Shown: positions 8,716 to 17,242 of the stretch, piece by piece | Numbering within the stretch: position 1 is the stretch's first letter | How the letters are laid out: every line of letters starts with the position of its first letter | Assembly (NCBI GenBank): GCA_016194505.1 | Contig: JACQBK010000102.1 | Location: forward strand, 1-40,868 | DNA from: Ignavibacteriales bacterium | GTDB lineage: Bacteria > Bacteroidota > Ignavibacteria > UBA10030 | Direction of reading: 5' to 3' | DNA length: 40,868 nucleotides | Notes under the pieces: model-generated | Told to the model about the DNA's origin: nothing | Database searches by the model: none | What the model saw: the letters and a program-made list of their open reading frames with translations, nothing else | Translations under genes and position numbers: made by a program

Positions 8716-9438
8716 ATGCCTCTCGGAGATGCTTGGCAAGTCACTCGTAGTGTAAAAAATTTAAAAGAAACCCTGCCGTTTTATTTAACACTTGGCTTAC
8801 AAATTGTCGGCCAGGATGTCATTCCGTATCCCTGGGCACAGCTTACGGACGGATTCATCCTCATCACGCTCGGGCAGGATACGGGCGAAGCCTCGGGTCT
8901 CGCATTTTTTGCATCCGATATGGAACAGCGAGCAGAGCGTTTAAAGAAGGATGGCATCAAAGTCGAGAAAACGAAAATGAAAATCGGCGATTGGTATCAG
9001 ACAGTCGTTTATGATCCGGACAATTTCCCCATTCACCTTATAGGATATGATGCAGCGAAGCTTCCCAAACTGCCGGGCAAGCCTATCTCAAAATGCGGGC
9101 AGTTTGCAGAAATAAGCATCGAAGTTACTGATCTTCAAAAATCTCTCGCTTTCTGGAACCAATTAGGATTTTCCCCCGAGGCAGGCGGCACCTCTAAATG
9201 GTGCTCGACCAACAACGGAGTATTTCAGCTTGGGCTATATGAAAAAGGTGCTGCCCCGCATGGTTTTCATAATCCGTGCATCACCTATTTTGAGCCTGAC
9301 ATGGCGCAACGGCTTGCGGGATTGAGCAAAGAAGGAATAAAGTATGTTTTTGAGTTTCCTCCCAATAAAGAAGGCTTACTCGAAAGCGCCATTGCGGAAG
9401 CACCCGACGGACAGTATTTCTTTTTATACAAATTTTAA
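8716..9438 (+). CDS. Two-domain VOC (glyoxalase/bleomycin-resistance fold) protein
   Basis: A 240-residue protein made of two vicinal-oxygen-chelate modules, about residues 5-115 and 130-240. The first has the pattern TRSVKNLKETLPFYLTLGL ... DPDNFPIHLIGYD; the second repeats it as ISIEVTDLQKSLAFWNQLGF ... EAPDGQYFFLYKF. The 'DPDN' and 'APDG' turns and the paired beta-alpha-beta-beta-beta order are typical of the superfamily. Metal-ligand positions cannot be assigned safely and the substrate (glyoxalase-like, dioxygenase-like or binding only) is open. The start is supported by AGGAG 7 nt upstream. It appears monocistronic or leads into the small cytochrome gene. Confidence 0.75.
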   Translation: MPLGDAWQVTRSVKNLKETLPFYLTLGLQIVGQDVIPYPWAQLTDGFILITLGQDTGEASGLAFFASDMEQRAERLKKDGIKVEKTKMKIGDWYQTVVYDPDNFPIHLIGYDAAKLPKLPGKPISKCGQFAEISIEVTDLQKSLAFWNQLGFSPEAGGTSKWCSTNNGVFQLGLYEKGAAPHGFHNPCITYFEPDMAQRLAGLSKEGIKYVFEFPPNKEGLLESAIAEAPDGQYFFLYKF

Positions 9439-9473
9439 ATCGTCTCACTTGAAGTCGCGGGAATTTTATTCCG

Positions 9474-9845
9474 TTGTTTTTGGTTGAAGTATGCACACAC
9501 AAAAAGAAGAATCATACGTCGGTTTTAAAATCATATATGGTTGGAATAACGGTGTTCCTTTTGCTTGGCGTAACGATAGGAGGCTATCCTCTCCAGCAGA
9601 AAGCGAATGCCACAAAAGCGTACTCAGTACAAGATACAACGATTACTTTTCGACGCAATGTTCTCCCCATTCTCAAGAATAATTGCATGCCGTGCCATTT
9701 TCCCGGCGGCACTGTATATGCACGCTATCCGTTCGAGGAGTACAAAACCGTATTCGCTCTCCGCAAACGATTGCACACCCGTTTAAAATCGGGAGTGCTG
9801 GACATAGTAAACACATGGATTGCATCAGGGGCAATGGAGAAATAG
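9474..9845 (+). CDS. Small exported monohaem c-type protein
   Basis: A 123-residue protein with a basic N-region (HKKKNHTSVLKSY), a hydrophobic segment (MVGITVFLLLGVTIGG) that looks like a signal peptide or anchor, and one haem c attachment motif CMPCH at residues 71-75 in the context FRRNVLPILKNNCMPCHFPGG. That context is known from cytochrome-c-like domains fused to larger proteins in Planctomycetes and Bacteroidota; here it stands alone. It should be periplasmic or membrane-tethered. The start is uncertain: TTG at 9474 or 9480 keeps the basic N-region, whereas ATG 9537 would begin in the hydrophobic stretch. No distal Met ligand can be identified with confidence, and the redox partner is unknown. 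Confidence 0.62.
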   Translation: MFLVEVCTHKKKNHTSVLKSYMVGITVFLLLGVTIGGYPLQQKANATKAYSVQDTTITFRRNVLPILKNNCMPCHFPGGTVYARYPFEEYKTVFALRKRLHTRLKSGVLDIVNTWIASGAMEK

Positions 9846-9870
9846 ATTAGAAAAATACGGCAAGGATACT

Positions 9871-10578
9871 ATGACCAATAAAACCGTGAGTAAAGTTTTT
9901 CAGAAACTCTCTACACCGCTTGTTGCCGACGCTTGTTTGCGCCTAAAAGTACCGTACCGCGTTGCCCTGTCGGGCATTATGCCGGTGGTTCCAAAACAGA
10001 AGGTTGCGGGACAAGCCCTTCCTGCAAAGCATTACGGCAGTGTGGATATTTTTCTCGAAGCGATGACTACTGCTCATGCCGGTGATATTTTGGTTATAGA
10101 TAACGGTTGCAGAAAAGACGAAGCGTGCATTGGCGATCTCACCGCGCTTGAGGCTCGCGCTTCGGGGTTAGCCGCTCTTGTTGTTTGGGGTTGCCATCGC
10201 GATACAGCCGACCTTTTGAAAATCGGCTTCCCTGTCTTTAGTTACGGGACATGCCCTTCGGGTCCGCAAAGACTTGACTCGCGGGAAGACAATGCTTTGT
10301 CAAAAATCCAGTTCGGATCATTCGAGGTGACAAAAGAAGATTTCGTTTTTGCCGATGACGACGGCGTTGTATTTGTGCCGAGCCGGCATTTGGAAGACGT
10401 GTTGCCCGCGGCAGAGGCGATATGGAAAACCGAACGGCGCCAGGCGCAAGCAATTAAGAAAGGTAAAACGCTTCGCCAACAGCTTCGATTTGATGAGTAC
10501 CTTGCCAAACGTTCGATAGACCCCTCGTATTCGTTTCGAAGACACCTGCGCGAGCGAGGAGGCGCTATAGAAGAGTGA
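9871..10578 (+). CDS. RraA family protein (HMG aldolase / demethylmenaquinone methyltransferase-like fold)
   Basis: A 235-residue protein from the ATG at 9871, chosen because AAGGAT lies 5 nt upstream and the in-frame ATG at 9820 would overlap the preceding gene. The family core is visible: LSTPLVADACLRL at the start, HAGDILVIDNG, GDLTALEARASGLAALVV, and GCHRDTADL, which holds the Arg-Asp pair of the RraA/HMG-aldolase signature. The fold covers class II pyruvate aldolases such as 4-hydroxy-4-methyl-2-oxoglutarate aldolase as well as the RNase E inhibitor RraA; the exact substrate is not readable. The usual DG before the RD motif is WG here. An extra C-terminal basic helical tail of ~45 residues is also found in many aldolase-type members. 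Confidence 0.75.
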   Translation: MTNKTVSKVFQKLSTPLVADACLRLKVPYRVALSGIMPVVPKQKVAGQALPAKHYGSVDIFLEAMTTAHAGDILVIDNGCRKDEACIGDLTALEARASGLAALVVWGCHRDTADLLKIGFPVFSYGTCPSGPQRLDSREDNALSKIQFGSFEVTKEDFVFADDDGVVFVPSRHLEDVLPAAEAIWKTERRQAQAIKKGKTLRQQLRFDEYLAKRSIDPSYSFRRHLRERGGAIEE

Positions 10579-10695
10579 GCTAAATTGAGATCCAAGCATT
10601 TGAAACAGTGTTTAAATAACAAATGAAGTTAAAAGAATACAGTTTATCATCTGGAACGTTCGCACCGTTCGAGAAAAAATGTTATATTCTCGTTC

Positions 10696-12912
10696 GTGAA
10701 CCGAACATCGCCAATTAAATCCACTTCCTATCAAAAGCAATCCGACCATCCGCTTCAATATGTGAAAGGAATAGGTCCAAAGCGCTCCGCAGCCCTTCAG
10801 GAGCTTGGCATCCATTCTATCCGTGATCTGCTTTACTACTTCCCGTTCGATTATTTGGACCGCAGTAGCATCGTCGCTATCAAGGATTTGCCGAAGCATG
10901 TAGATTCGGGTAAGCCTGTGACAGTCATCGGTCAGGTTTACCGCCAGGAAGTTCGCCGCTCCCGCCGTACCAAGCGAATGATTTTCTTCCTCACCATCAA
11001 AGACCAGACAGGGTATCTATCCTGCGTTTGGTTCGAGGGCATCCAGTGGTACAAAGATGCGTTCGAAGTTGGAGAGTTGCTTGCAGTTTCCTCGTATGCG
11101 GATTTCGATAAGCTTGGCCGCGTGCAGTTTACGCATCCCGAGTTTGATCGCCTGAAGGGAGCGATGGAAGAGGATGAGCCCGATTGGGGCAAACTCTTCA
11201 ACACGGGCGCGATCATTCCGAAGTATCGTTCATCTTCCGAACTCGGCAAGGTGGGATTGGATAGCCGGGGATTTCGGCGGATCATCCGTAACGCTCTCAA
11301 ACATTCCGCGCGTGCGGTTGAGGAAACATTATCGGAAGATATCCGCACACGCAATAGGTTGCCGGAGCTTTCCGTTGCGCTACAGAATATTCATTTTCCG
11401 GCAGATGCTCATGCGCTTTCACTCGCGAGGCAACGATTAAAATTTGACGAGCTGTTTTTTCTACAGCTCATGCTCGCCTATCGAAAGCAAGTTGTTGACG
11501 GTGCGGTGAAAGGAATAACATACACCGTCGAAAGTAAGCTTGCCCGCCAGCTTGCGGACTCTCTGCCGTTTACGCTGACACATGCTCAACGCAAAGTTAT
11601 TAACGAAATTGCGGATGACATGAAACAATCCAAGCCGATGAACAGATTATTGCAAGGCGATGTCGGCAGCGGCAAAACGATTGTCGCGCTGCTGGCGATG
11701 CTTGTTGCAGTAGAAAATGGGTATCAGGTTGCGTTCATGGCTCCAACGGAAATTCTTGCCGAACAACATTTCCGTACGCTTGCGGCGTATCTTAACAATG
11801 TACCGGTAAATGTCCGTCTCTTGGTCGGCGCTCAAAAGAAAAAATTACGCGAGGATGTATTGGAAGACATCCGCAGCGGCCGAGGCCATATTATCGTTGG
11901 CACGCATGCCGTTATTGAAGAGCAAGTAGCGTTTGCGAAATTAGGGCTCGTTGTGATTGACGAGCAGCATCGTTTCGGTGTGATGCAACGCGCGTTGCTT
12001 CGCGAAAAAGGAATGAACCCTGATGTGCTCGTCATGACGGCGACGCCGATTCCCCGCACGCTTGCGTTGACGGTCTATGGTGATTTGGATGTCTCCGTGA
12101 TAGACGAAATGCCTGCCCATCGAAAGCCTATTAAAACTGCGATACGATTGGAAAATCAAAAACAAAAAGTATATGATTTTGTAAAAGAAGAAATCCGTCG
12201 CGGAAGACAAGCGTACATTGTGTTTCCCCTTATTGAAGAATCCGAGAAGGTGGATTTGAAAGCCGCAACGGTTGAGTTCGAACAATTACAGGCAGAAGTG
12301 TTCCCCGAGCTTACGCTTGGGTTACTCCATGGTCGGATGAAATCCGAACAGAAAGAAAAAATAATGCTGGATTTCAAGGCTGGGACAATTCATGTTCTCG
12401 TTGCAACGACCGTTATTGAAGTGGGCATTGACATTCCAAACGCTACGATTATGATTATTGAAAATGCGGAACGTTTTGGGCTTTCACAGCTTCACCAACT
12501 ACGTGGACGGGTTGGTCGTGGCGCGGACCAATCATATTGTATCCTTACTGCAAACTATGGGTGGTTCGACAAGCATCATAAAGGCTTGGATCCCGGTGAA
12601 GTAAAGCAAGAGAAGGATGTTGCCCGAAAGCGGCTTGAAACGATGGTTGCCACGACCGATGGTTTTAAGATCGCCGAGGTGGATTTAGAGCTTCGGGGAC
12701 CCGGTGAGTTCTTCGGAACCCGGCAAAGCGGCGTGCCAGCATTTAAGATTGCAAATCTCATTGAAGACTCCGCCCTCATAACGCTGTCACGGAAAGAAGC
12801 GTTCGCCTTGGTTGCCAACGACCCCCAGCTACGCGCTGCCTCGCATGCTCCCATCCGTAAGCACTTCGAAGAACAATATAAAGAGGCGTTGGAGCTAGGC
12901 AAGATTGGGTGA
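10696..12912 (+). CDS. recG: ATP-dependent DNA helicase RecG
   Basis: RecG remodels stalled replication forks and Holliday junctions. The 738-residue product begins (GTG start) with a short tail, then YVKGIGPKRSAALQELGI, the wedge/OB domain (to about residue 250), and two helicase lobes: Walker A GDVGSGKT at residues 321-328, DEQH box at 422-425, motif III TATPIPRTLAL, and motif VI QLHQLRGRVGRG. The C-terminal ELRGPGEFFGTRQSG signature is diagnostic. It is slightly longer than many RecG proteins because of the N-terminus. The 117-bp gap upstream contains an imperfect GAACGTTCG/CGTTCG repeat. It is followed by a long pyrimidine-rich spacer. Confidence 0.96.
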   Translation: MNRTSPIKSTSYQKQSDHPLQYVKGIGPKRSAALQELGIHSIRDLLYYFPFDYLDRSSIVAIKDLPKHVDSGKPVTVIGQVYRQEVRRSRRTKRMIFFLTIKDQTGYLSCVWFEGIQWYKDAFEVGELLAVSSYADFDKLGRVQFTHPEFDRLKGAMEEDEPDWGKLFNTGAIIPKYRSSSELGKVGLDSRGFRRIIRNALKHSARAVEETLSEDIRTRNRLPELSVALQNIHFPADAHALSLARQRLKFDELFFLQLMLAYRKQVVDGAVKGITYTVESKLARQLADSLPFTLTHAQRKVINEIADDMKQSKPMNRLLQGDVGSGKTIVALLAMLVAVENGYQVAFMAPTEILAEQHFRTLAAYLNNVPVNVRLLVGAQKKKLREDVLEDIRSGRGHIIVGTHAVIEEQVAFAKLGLVVIDEQHRFGVMQRALLREKGMNPDVLVMTATPIPRTLALTVYGDLDVSVIDEMPAHRKPIKTAIRLENQKQKVYDFVKEEIRRGRQAYIVFPLIEESEKVDLKAATVEFEQLQAEVFPELTLGLLHGRMKSEQKEKIMLDFKAGTIHVLVATTVIEVGIDIPNATIMIIENAERFGLSQLHQLRGRVGRGADQSYCILTANYGWFDKHHKGLDPGEVKQEKDVARKRLETMVATTDGFKIAEVDLELRGPGEFFGTRQSGVPAFKIANLIEDSALITLSRKEAFALVANDPQLRAASHAPIRKHFEEQYKEALELGKIG

Positions 12913-13304
12913 AAGGGGGGGCATGAGGGTAGTAAGTAACAGTATTAAGTAATAAGTAACTATCCAAAGATGAAATTTCTCTTTGAAATTCAAGTTTCAA
13001 CTCTTGTATCCCCATATCGCACATCTCATATCCATTTTCCACCTCGCACGCTTCACCCCTGACCTCTTCGCAACTCACACTTTCATCTCACGTCTCACTT
13101 CTTCCGTCTCACATCCTCGTTTTGCTTCTCATGCGTCCATCAATCGAAATTTTTTTTCTGAGAGATGATTTTCATCTCATGACTCATGAAGAGCAAAAAA
13201 TGTCGAAAACACTTGACAACAAGTTATAAATCATTATATTTATATCAACGTTTGTTGTTCATTGATACGTTGCTCTCTCACAATTGAAAGGTTGAACACG
13301 CTGC
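12913..13304. other. Pyrimidine-rich spacer upstream of the ATP-grasp/KamA unit
   Basis: 392 bp without a supported gene. The first part has short direct repeats (AGTAAGTAAC, AAGTAATAAGTAAC); 13015-13140 is strongly C/T-rich with repeated TCTCAC/CTCAC motifs; the last 100 bp are AT-rich and contain the promoter at 13213-13240. Open frames across this stretch are low-complexity and unlikely to be genes. Confidence 0.55.
13213..13240 (+). promoter_or_regulatory. Predicted sigma-70-type promoter for the ATP-grasp/GNAT/KamA unit
   Basis: TTGACA (13213-13218), a 16-bp spacer and TATATT (13235-13240), 65 bp upstream of the first ATP-grasp start. Both hexamers are at or within one base of consensus. 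This assumes an E. coli-like housekeeping sigma factor; Bacteroidia proper use a different -7/-33 pattern. Confidence 0.5.
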
Positions 13305-14402
13305 TTGGTAAAGCGATTGCATGTCGCGCTCGTCTATAACATGAAGAAACAGATTATGGACGAAGTTTCGGCGCAGGAAGAATACCGGGAAGAAGACGAC
13401 GAAAGTGAAATAATCGTCGCATCGGAAACGAAACTTCAACAGACGAGAAACGATACATACGCAGAATGGGATACCGAAGAAACCATCCTTGCCGTTAAGG
13501 CGGCTCTGGAACAGCGACATACTATCAGCATGATCGAAGCTGATGAGCTTGCGTTCCAGAAATTTCTTGAGGTTCAGCCGGATATCGTCTTCAATATCGC
13601 CGAAGGACTCAGAGGACCATCGAGAGAAGCTCAAATTCCAGCAATGTTGGAAATGCTTGGCATCCCGTACACCGGTTCCGATCCGCTGACGCTCGGCACC
13701 TGTCTTGATAAATCCCGCGCAAAAGAAATTCTTTCCTACTACAATATCCCGACGCCACAATTTCATGTTATTTCGTCGCTTGATAAACTTGCCCGTACTC
13801 CTGTTGAGTTGCCGAGCATTGTGAAACCGCTGTATGAAGGTTCAAGCAAAGGGGTGCTCAACGCTTCGGTTGTTCGCACAAAGGGAGAGTTGAGAACTCA
13901 AGTCGAACGCGTGTTATCGGATTACGATGAACCTGCGTTGGTGGAAAAATTTCTTCCCGGTCGCGAGTTCACCGTTGCGCTCATGGGTAATAATTCTTCT
14001 CTCCGCGTTTTTCCCATTATTGAAATTTTGTTAGACAAACTTCCTCCCGGCGTAAATCCTATTTATTCGTATGAAGCGAAGTGGGTGTGGGATCAGTTGG
14101 ACCATCCGATCAATATGTATGATTGTCCGGCGAAGTTAACTCAACCACTTGAGAAAAAAATCAAAGACATTTGTATAAGGGCTTTTCATGTTTTGCGTTG
14201 CAGGGATTGGTGCCGCATTGATGTCCGGCTTGATGAGCAGGGTGAACCCTCTATTATAGAGTTGAACCCCCTGCCGGGAATTTTGCCAAATCCCGATGAT
14301 CACTCAGCTTTTCCAATGGCAGCGCGGGCGGCAGGAATGCCCTATAATGCAATGCTCAACAATGTCTTAGATGCGGCTATCCAGAGACTTGCGATTGTTT
14401 AA
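13305..14402 (+). CDS. D-Ala-D-Ala ligase-like ATP-grasp enzyme 1
   Basis: A 365-residue ATP-grasp ligase. ATP-grasp features are in order: the pre-ATP-grasp region with PDIVFNIAEGLRGPSREAQ, the phosphate-loop-like segment IVKPLYEGSSKGV (about residues 170-184), the ALVEKFLPGREFTVA strand, and the metal-binding pair Glu319/Asn321 in IIELNPLPGI. This matches the D-alanine-D-alanine ligase superfamily, which forms amide bonds via acyl-phosphate. The N-terminal region has a family-atypical acidic insertion (about residues 18-40). The TTG start at 13305 gives KRLHVALVYN, the expected first strand. It is not obviously the cell-wall Ddl: the next gene is a paralogue and downstream genes encode a GNAT and a lysine 2,3-aminomutase. 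I infer a ligase acting on an amino acid or beta-amino acid. Confidence 0.8.
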   Translation: MVKRLHVALVYNMKKQIMDEVSAQEEYREEDDESEIIVASETKLQQTRNDTYAEWDTEETILAVKAALEQRHTISMIEADELAFQKFLEVQPDIVFNIAEGLRGPSREAQIPAMLEMLGIPYTGSDPLTLGTCLDKSRAKEILSYYNIPTPQFHVISSLDKLARTPVELPSIVKPLYEGSSKGVLNASVVRTKGELRTQVERVLSDYDEPALVEKFLPGREFTVALMGNNSSLRVFPIIEILLDKLPPGVNPIYSYEAKWVWDQLDHPINMYDCPAKLTQPLEKKIKDICIRAFHVLRCRDWCRIDVRLDEQGEPSIIELNPLPGILPNPDDHSAFPMAARAAGMPYNAMLNNVLDAAIQRLAIV

Positions 14403-14449
14403 TATGTTAAACTATCTTTCATATATGAAAATCAATAAAAAAGGGGCGT

Positions 14450-15544
14450 ATGCCTAAAAAAGTCCACGTAACAGTAGTATTTAATGAGCCTACAATCGAG
14501 ACCTCTTCTGGACGCAAATACATTTCTGAGACGGGACAAATTCAAGCGGCAACTTCCCATTCGGAGGTGCTCGCTGGCGTTCACGGAACGTATGTTGATC
14601 TTTCTGAAGTTGGTGTGTTGGAAGAACGCGAGCACGTGCAAAAAGCATTGCAGGGATTCGGGTACAAAACATCCCTCTTTAATATGAATGGCGACATCAA
14701 ACGGTTGATTCGTTTTCTCGAAGAGAAAGAACCCGACCTTATTTTCAATTTATGCGAGTCGGTTGGCAATGAAGCTATTCATGAAATGCATGTTGCCGGC
14801 GTCTATGAGTTAATGGGGATTCCCTATTCGGGTGCATCCGCTTTCGCGCTTGGCACGTGCCAAAATAAAGTTCGCACGAAGCAAATTCTGAGTTACTACA
14901 AGATTAAAACCCCTCGTTTTGCCTTGTTTAAGAACGCAAATGAAGTGAACGGCGATGACCTTGAATTGAACTTCCCTTTGATCGTAAAACCTTCGTTCGA
15001 GGACGCAAGCGTGGGGATTGACAACGCATCCATCGTGCAGGATGTTGCCGCTCTCAAGAAACGTGTGCGGCATATTTTCCAAAACTATGACCAACCTGCG
15101 TTAGTTGAAGAGTACATCAAAGGCAGGGAGATCAACGTTGCGATTATGGGGAACAAGCGCCCGGTCGTTCTTCCGATTTCTGAAATTGATTTTTCAGGAT
15201 TGCCCGCCCATTATCCAAAAATTGTTACCTACAACGCTAAATGGATAGAAGGATCGGACGAGTATAAAGGCACGACCGGACTGTGCCCTGCTGACTTACC
15301 GGCTGAGATTGAGAAACAAGCAAGGGAAATCGCTCTCAAAGCATACCGCATCATGGGATGCAGAGATTACGCACGCGTTGATATGCGTCTCGACAAAAAT
15401 AATAATCTGTATGTCATCGAAGTTAATCCTAATCCAGATATTAGCGACGACGCCGGGTTCGCGCGGTCGGCACGAGCATACGGCTTATCATTTGATGAGA
15501 TTATTAACAAGATTGTCGAGTACGCGCTCGAAAGGACCCCATAG
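14450..15544 (+). CDS. D-Ala-D-Ala ligase-like ATP-grasp enzyme 2
   Basis: A 364-residue paralogue of the preceding gene. The two share blocks such as GIPY[TS]G, LGTC..K.R.K.ILSYY.I.TP.F and QPALVE/EPALVE with GRE, but their N-termini and C-termini differ. ATP-grasp landmarks: IVKPSFEDASVGI, ALVEEYIKGREINVAIMG, DYARVDMRLD, and the metal pair Glu324/Asn326 in VIEVNPNPDIS. In place of the PG(I/M)..S loop that classical Ddl uses after this motif it has NPDISDDAGFA, suggesting a different second substrate. The ATG at 14450 is supported by AAGGGG 4 nt upstream. The gap to the previous gene is 47 bp and to the GNAT gene 8 bp, so they form one transcript. Confidence 0.8.
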   Translation: MPKKVHVTVVFNEPTIETSSGRKYISETGQIQAATSHSEVLAGVHGTYVDLSEVGVLEEREHVQKALQGFGYKTSLFNMNGDIKRLIRFLEEKEPDLIFNLCESVGNEAIHEMHVAGVYELMGIPYSGASAFALGTCQNKVRTKQILSYYKIKTPRFALFKNANEVNGDDLELNFPLIVKPSFEDASVGIDNASIVQDVAALKKRVRHIFQNYDQPALVEEYIKGREINVAIMGNKRPVVLPISEIDFSGLPAHYPKIVTYNAKWIEGSDEYKGTTGLCPADLPAEIEKQAREIALKAYRIMGCRDYARVDMRLDKNNNLYVIEVNPNPDISDDAGFARSARAYGLSFDEIINKIVEYALERTP

Positions 15545-15552
15545 CTCATATC

Positions 15553-16026
15553 ATGGTTATTCGTCCGTTTCACAAAGAGGACATTCGGCCATTACAAGAC
15601 ATTATACGAGCAACAGGCGTTTTCAAAGAGGAAGAAGTTGAGGTTGCAGTTGAGTTGATGGAAATTGTTCCTGAAGAAAAAGATCTGACCGATTATGTGT
15701 TGTTTACGGCGGTTGATGACTCCAACATCGTGAGAGGATATTACTGTGTTGGACCAACGGCGATGACCGAGGGGACGTTCGATTTATATTGGATCGCGGT
15801 TGATCCAACATATCATAGCAAGGGAATTGGAAAACAGCTTCTTCGGCATTGCGAGGAATATGTGAAAGCACACAACGGGCGGCTCATCGTTGCCGAAACA
15901 TCTTCGCAAGCGAAATACGACAACACGAGAAAGTTTTATCAGCGTTGTAACTACATCGAGGCATCTCGCATTAAGGATTATTACTCCGTAGGCGATGACC
16001 TCGTTGTCTATACCAAACACTTATAA
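15553..16026 (+). CDS. GNAT family N-acetyltransferase
   Basis: A 157-residue single-domain GNAT. The acetyl-CoA pyrophosphate loop is YHSKGIGKQLL in the order beta4 (FDLYWIAVDP) - loop - alpha3 (HCEEYVKAHNG), followed by NTRKFYQRCNYIEASRIKDYY, the usual beta5/alpha4 segment. It starts 8 bp after the second ATP-grasp gene and its TAA overlaps the ribosome site of kamA, so it is translationally linked to both. In Methanosarcina and some bacteria an acetyltransferase (AblB) next to a lysine 2,3-aminomutase (AblA) makes N-epsilon-acetyl-beta-lysine; AblB is longer than this protein, so equivalence is a hypothesis based on position. Alternatively it acetylates the product of the two ligases. Confidence 0.82.
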   Translation: MVIRPFHKEDIRPLQDIIRATGVFKEEEVEVAVELMEIVPEEKDLTDYVLFTAVDDSNIVRGYYCVGPTAMTEGTFDLYWIAVDPTYHSKGIGKQLLRHCEEYVKAHNGRLIVAETSSQAKYDNTRKFYQRCNYIEASRIKDYYSVGDDLVVYTKHL

Positions 16027-16044
16027 GGAGGTCAGGCGACCACC

Positions 16045-17217
16045 ATGGAACTGTGGCAAGAAATGTTGCGCCAAAGCGTGGATAGCGGCAAAGATTTAGT
16101 GGAGAGGTTCGGGTTCGACAAAGAATTAGCGGATAAGCTTAACAAGCTTTTCCATATCCGCGTCAACCCTTATTACTTGAGCTTGATTCGTTATCCCGGC
16201 GACCCGATTTGGCTTCAATGTATTCCCGATGCAGTGGAGTTGGAGGATAAGAATGCGCCGGAAGATCCACTGAACGAAGAAGCCCATAGTCCGGTTCCCA
16301 GCATCACGCACCGTTACCCTGACCGCGTCTTGTTTCTTGTCACGAGCCAATGTTCTATGTATTGCCGCTTCTGTACAAGGAAAAGGAAAGTAAGCGACTC
16401 CACAAAAATAAATTCAAAGTGGATACAAGACGGGATTGACTACATCGCTGCGCATCCTGAAGTGCGAGACGTTGTGCTTTCCGGCGGCGACCCCCTGATG
16501 GTTACCGATTATGTATTGGAAAGAATCCTTGCAAGTTTGCGGGCGATCCCTCACGTCGAAATTATTCGTCTCGGCACGAAAATGCCCTGCGTTCTTCCGC
16601 AACGCATTACGCCAAAACTCTGCAAGATGATTAAGAAGTATCACCCCATTTATGTCAACACGCATTTTAATCATCCCTGGGAATGCACCCCTGAGGCGGA
16701 AAAAGCGTGCGCAATGCTTGCCGATGCCGGTTGCCCTGTCGGTAACCAAGCCGTGTTGATGAAAGGCGTGAATGATGACGCTGATGTGATGCTTGAATTG
16801 CATCGGAAATTGTTGAAAATGCGGGTTCGTCCGTATTATATTTACCAAGCCGACCTTACAAAAGGAACAAATCATTTCCGCACCCCTGTTAGTAAGGGAT
16901 TGGAGATTATGGACAAGCTCCGGGGCCATACCTCGGGATTGGCAGTGCCGTATTATGTTATTGATGCGCCGGGCGGCGGCGGAAAAATTCCTATTCTTCC
17001 TCAATATGTCCTTGGAAGAAACGGAAATGATATTATTCTCAGAAATTTCAAGTACGAAGTCTTTACGTATCCCGATGTAGCAGAAGAACAACCTGCACCG
17101 CAACAAATTGTAGAAGCAAAATACCGACGTCGTCGGCAAGTGACGCCAAAGAAAGTCTACGCGTCGGGGACTGAATCTGAGAAAAAGCCGCAAGAGCTGG
17201 TTTCAATCGAAAAGTAA
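16045..17217 (+). CDS. kamA: Lysine 2,3-aminomutase (KamA family radical SAM/PLP enzyme)
   Basis: This enzyme moves the alpha-amino group of lysine to the beta carbon, giving beta-lysine, with SAM, a [4Fe-4S] cluster and PLP. In the 390-residue product the cluster motif CX3CX2C is Cys103, Cys107, Cys110 (CSMYCRFC). YYIYQADLTKG gives Asp270, and VIDAPGGGGK gives Asp307 with the PLP lysine Lys314. These correspond by spacing (37 and 7 residues) to Asp293, Asp330 and Lys337 of the clostridial enzyme, where the two aspartates bind the lysine epsilon-amino group; glutamate 2,3-aminomutases lack them. The clostridial C-terminal cysteine cluster for zinc is absent; the tail is basic instead. AAGGAGG overlaps the GNAT stop but lies 13 nt from the ATG, a long spacing. 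A terminator follows at 17243. Confidence 0.9.
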   Translation: MELWQEMLRQSVDSGKDLVERFGFDKELADKLNKLFHIRVNPYYLSLIRYPGDPIWLQCIPDAVELEDKNAPEDPLNEEAHSPVPSITHRYPDRVLFLVTSQCSMYCRFCTRKRKVSDSTKINSKWIQDGIDYIAAHPEVRDVVLSGGDPLMVTDYVLERILASLRAIPHVEIIRLGTKMPCVLPQRITPKLCKMIKKYHPIYVNTHFNHPWECTPEAEKACAMLADAGCPVGNQAVLMKGVNDDADVMLELHRKLLKMRVRPYYIYQADLTKGTNHFRTPVSKGLEIMDKLRGHTSGLAVPYYVIDAPGGGGKIPILPQYVLGRNGNDIILRNFKYEVFTYPDVAEEQPAPQQIVEAKYRRRRQVTPKKVYASGTESEKKPQELVSIEK

Positions 17218-17242
17218 GAAGGAGAAAGCTCACGTTGATCCT

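Noticed and set aside
9491-9682. Alternative ATG frame (MHTQKEES...) over the haem protein gene
   Set aside because: It gives no signal peptide and loses the CMPCH haem motif; the TTG frame fits an exported cytochrome.
12983-13168. Open frame in the pyrimidine-rich spacer after recG
   Set aside because: Low-complexity TCTCAC repeats explain the absence of stops; no start signal or recognisable domain.
16045-17217. KamA as EpmB, the EF-P beta-lysylation aminomutase
   Set aside because: No epmA or efp gene nearby, the protein is longer than EpmB, and the neighbours are ATP-grasp and GNAT enzymes; not fully excluded.
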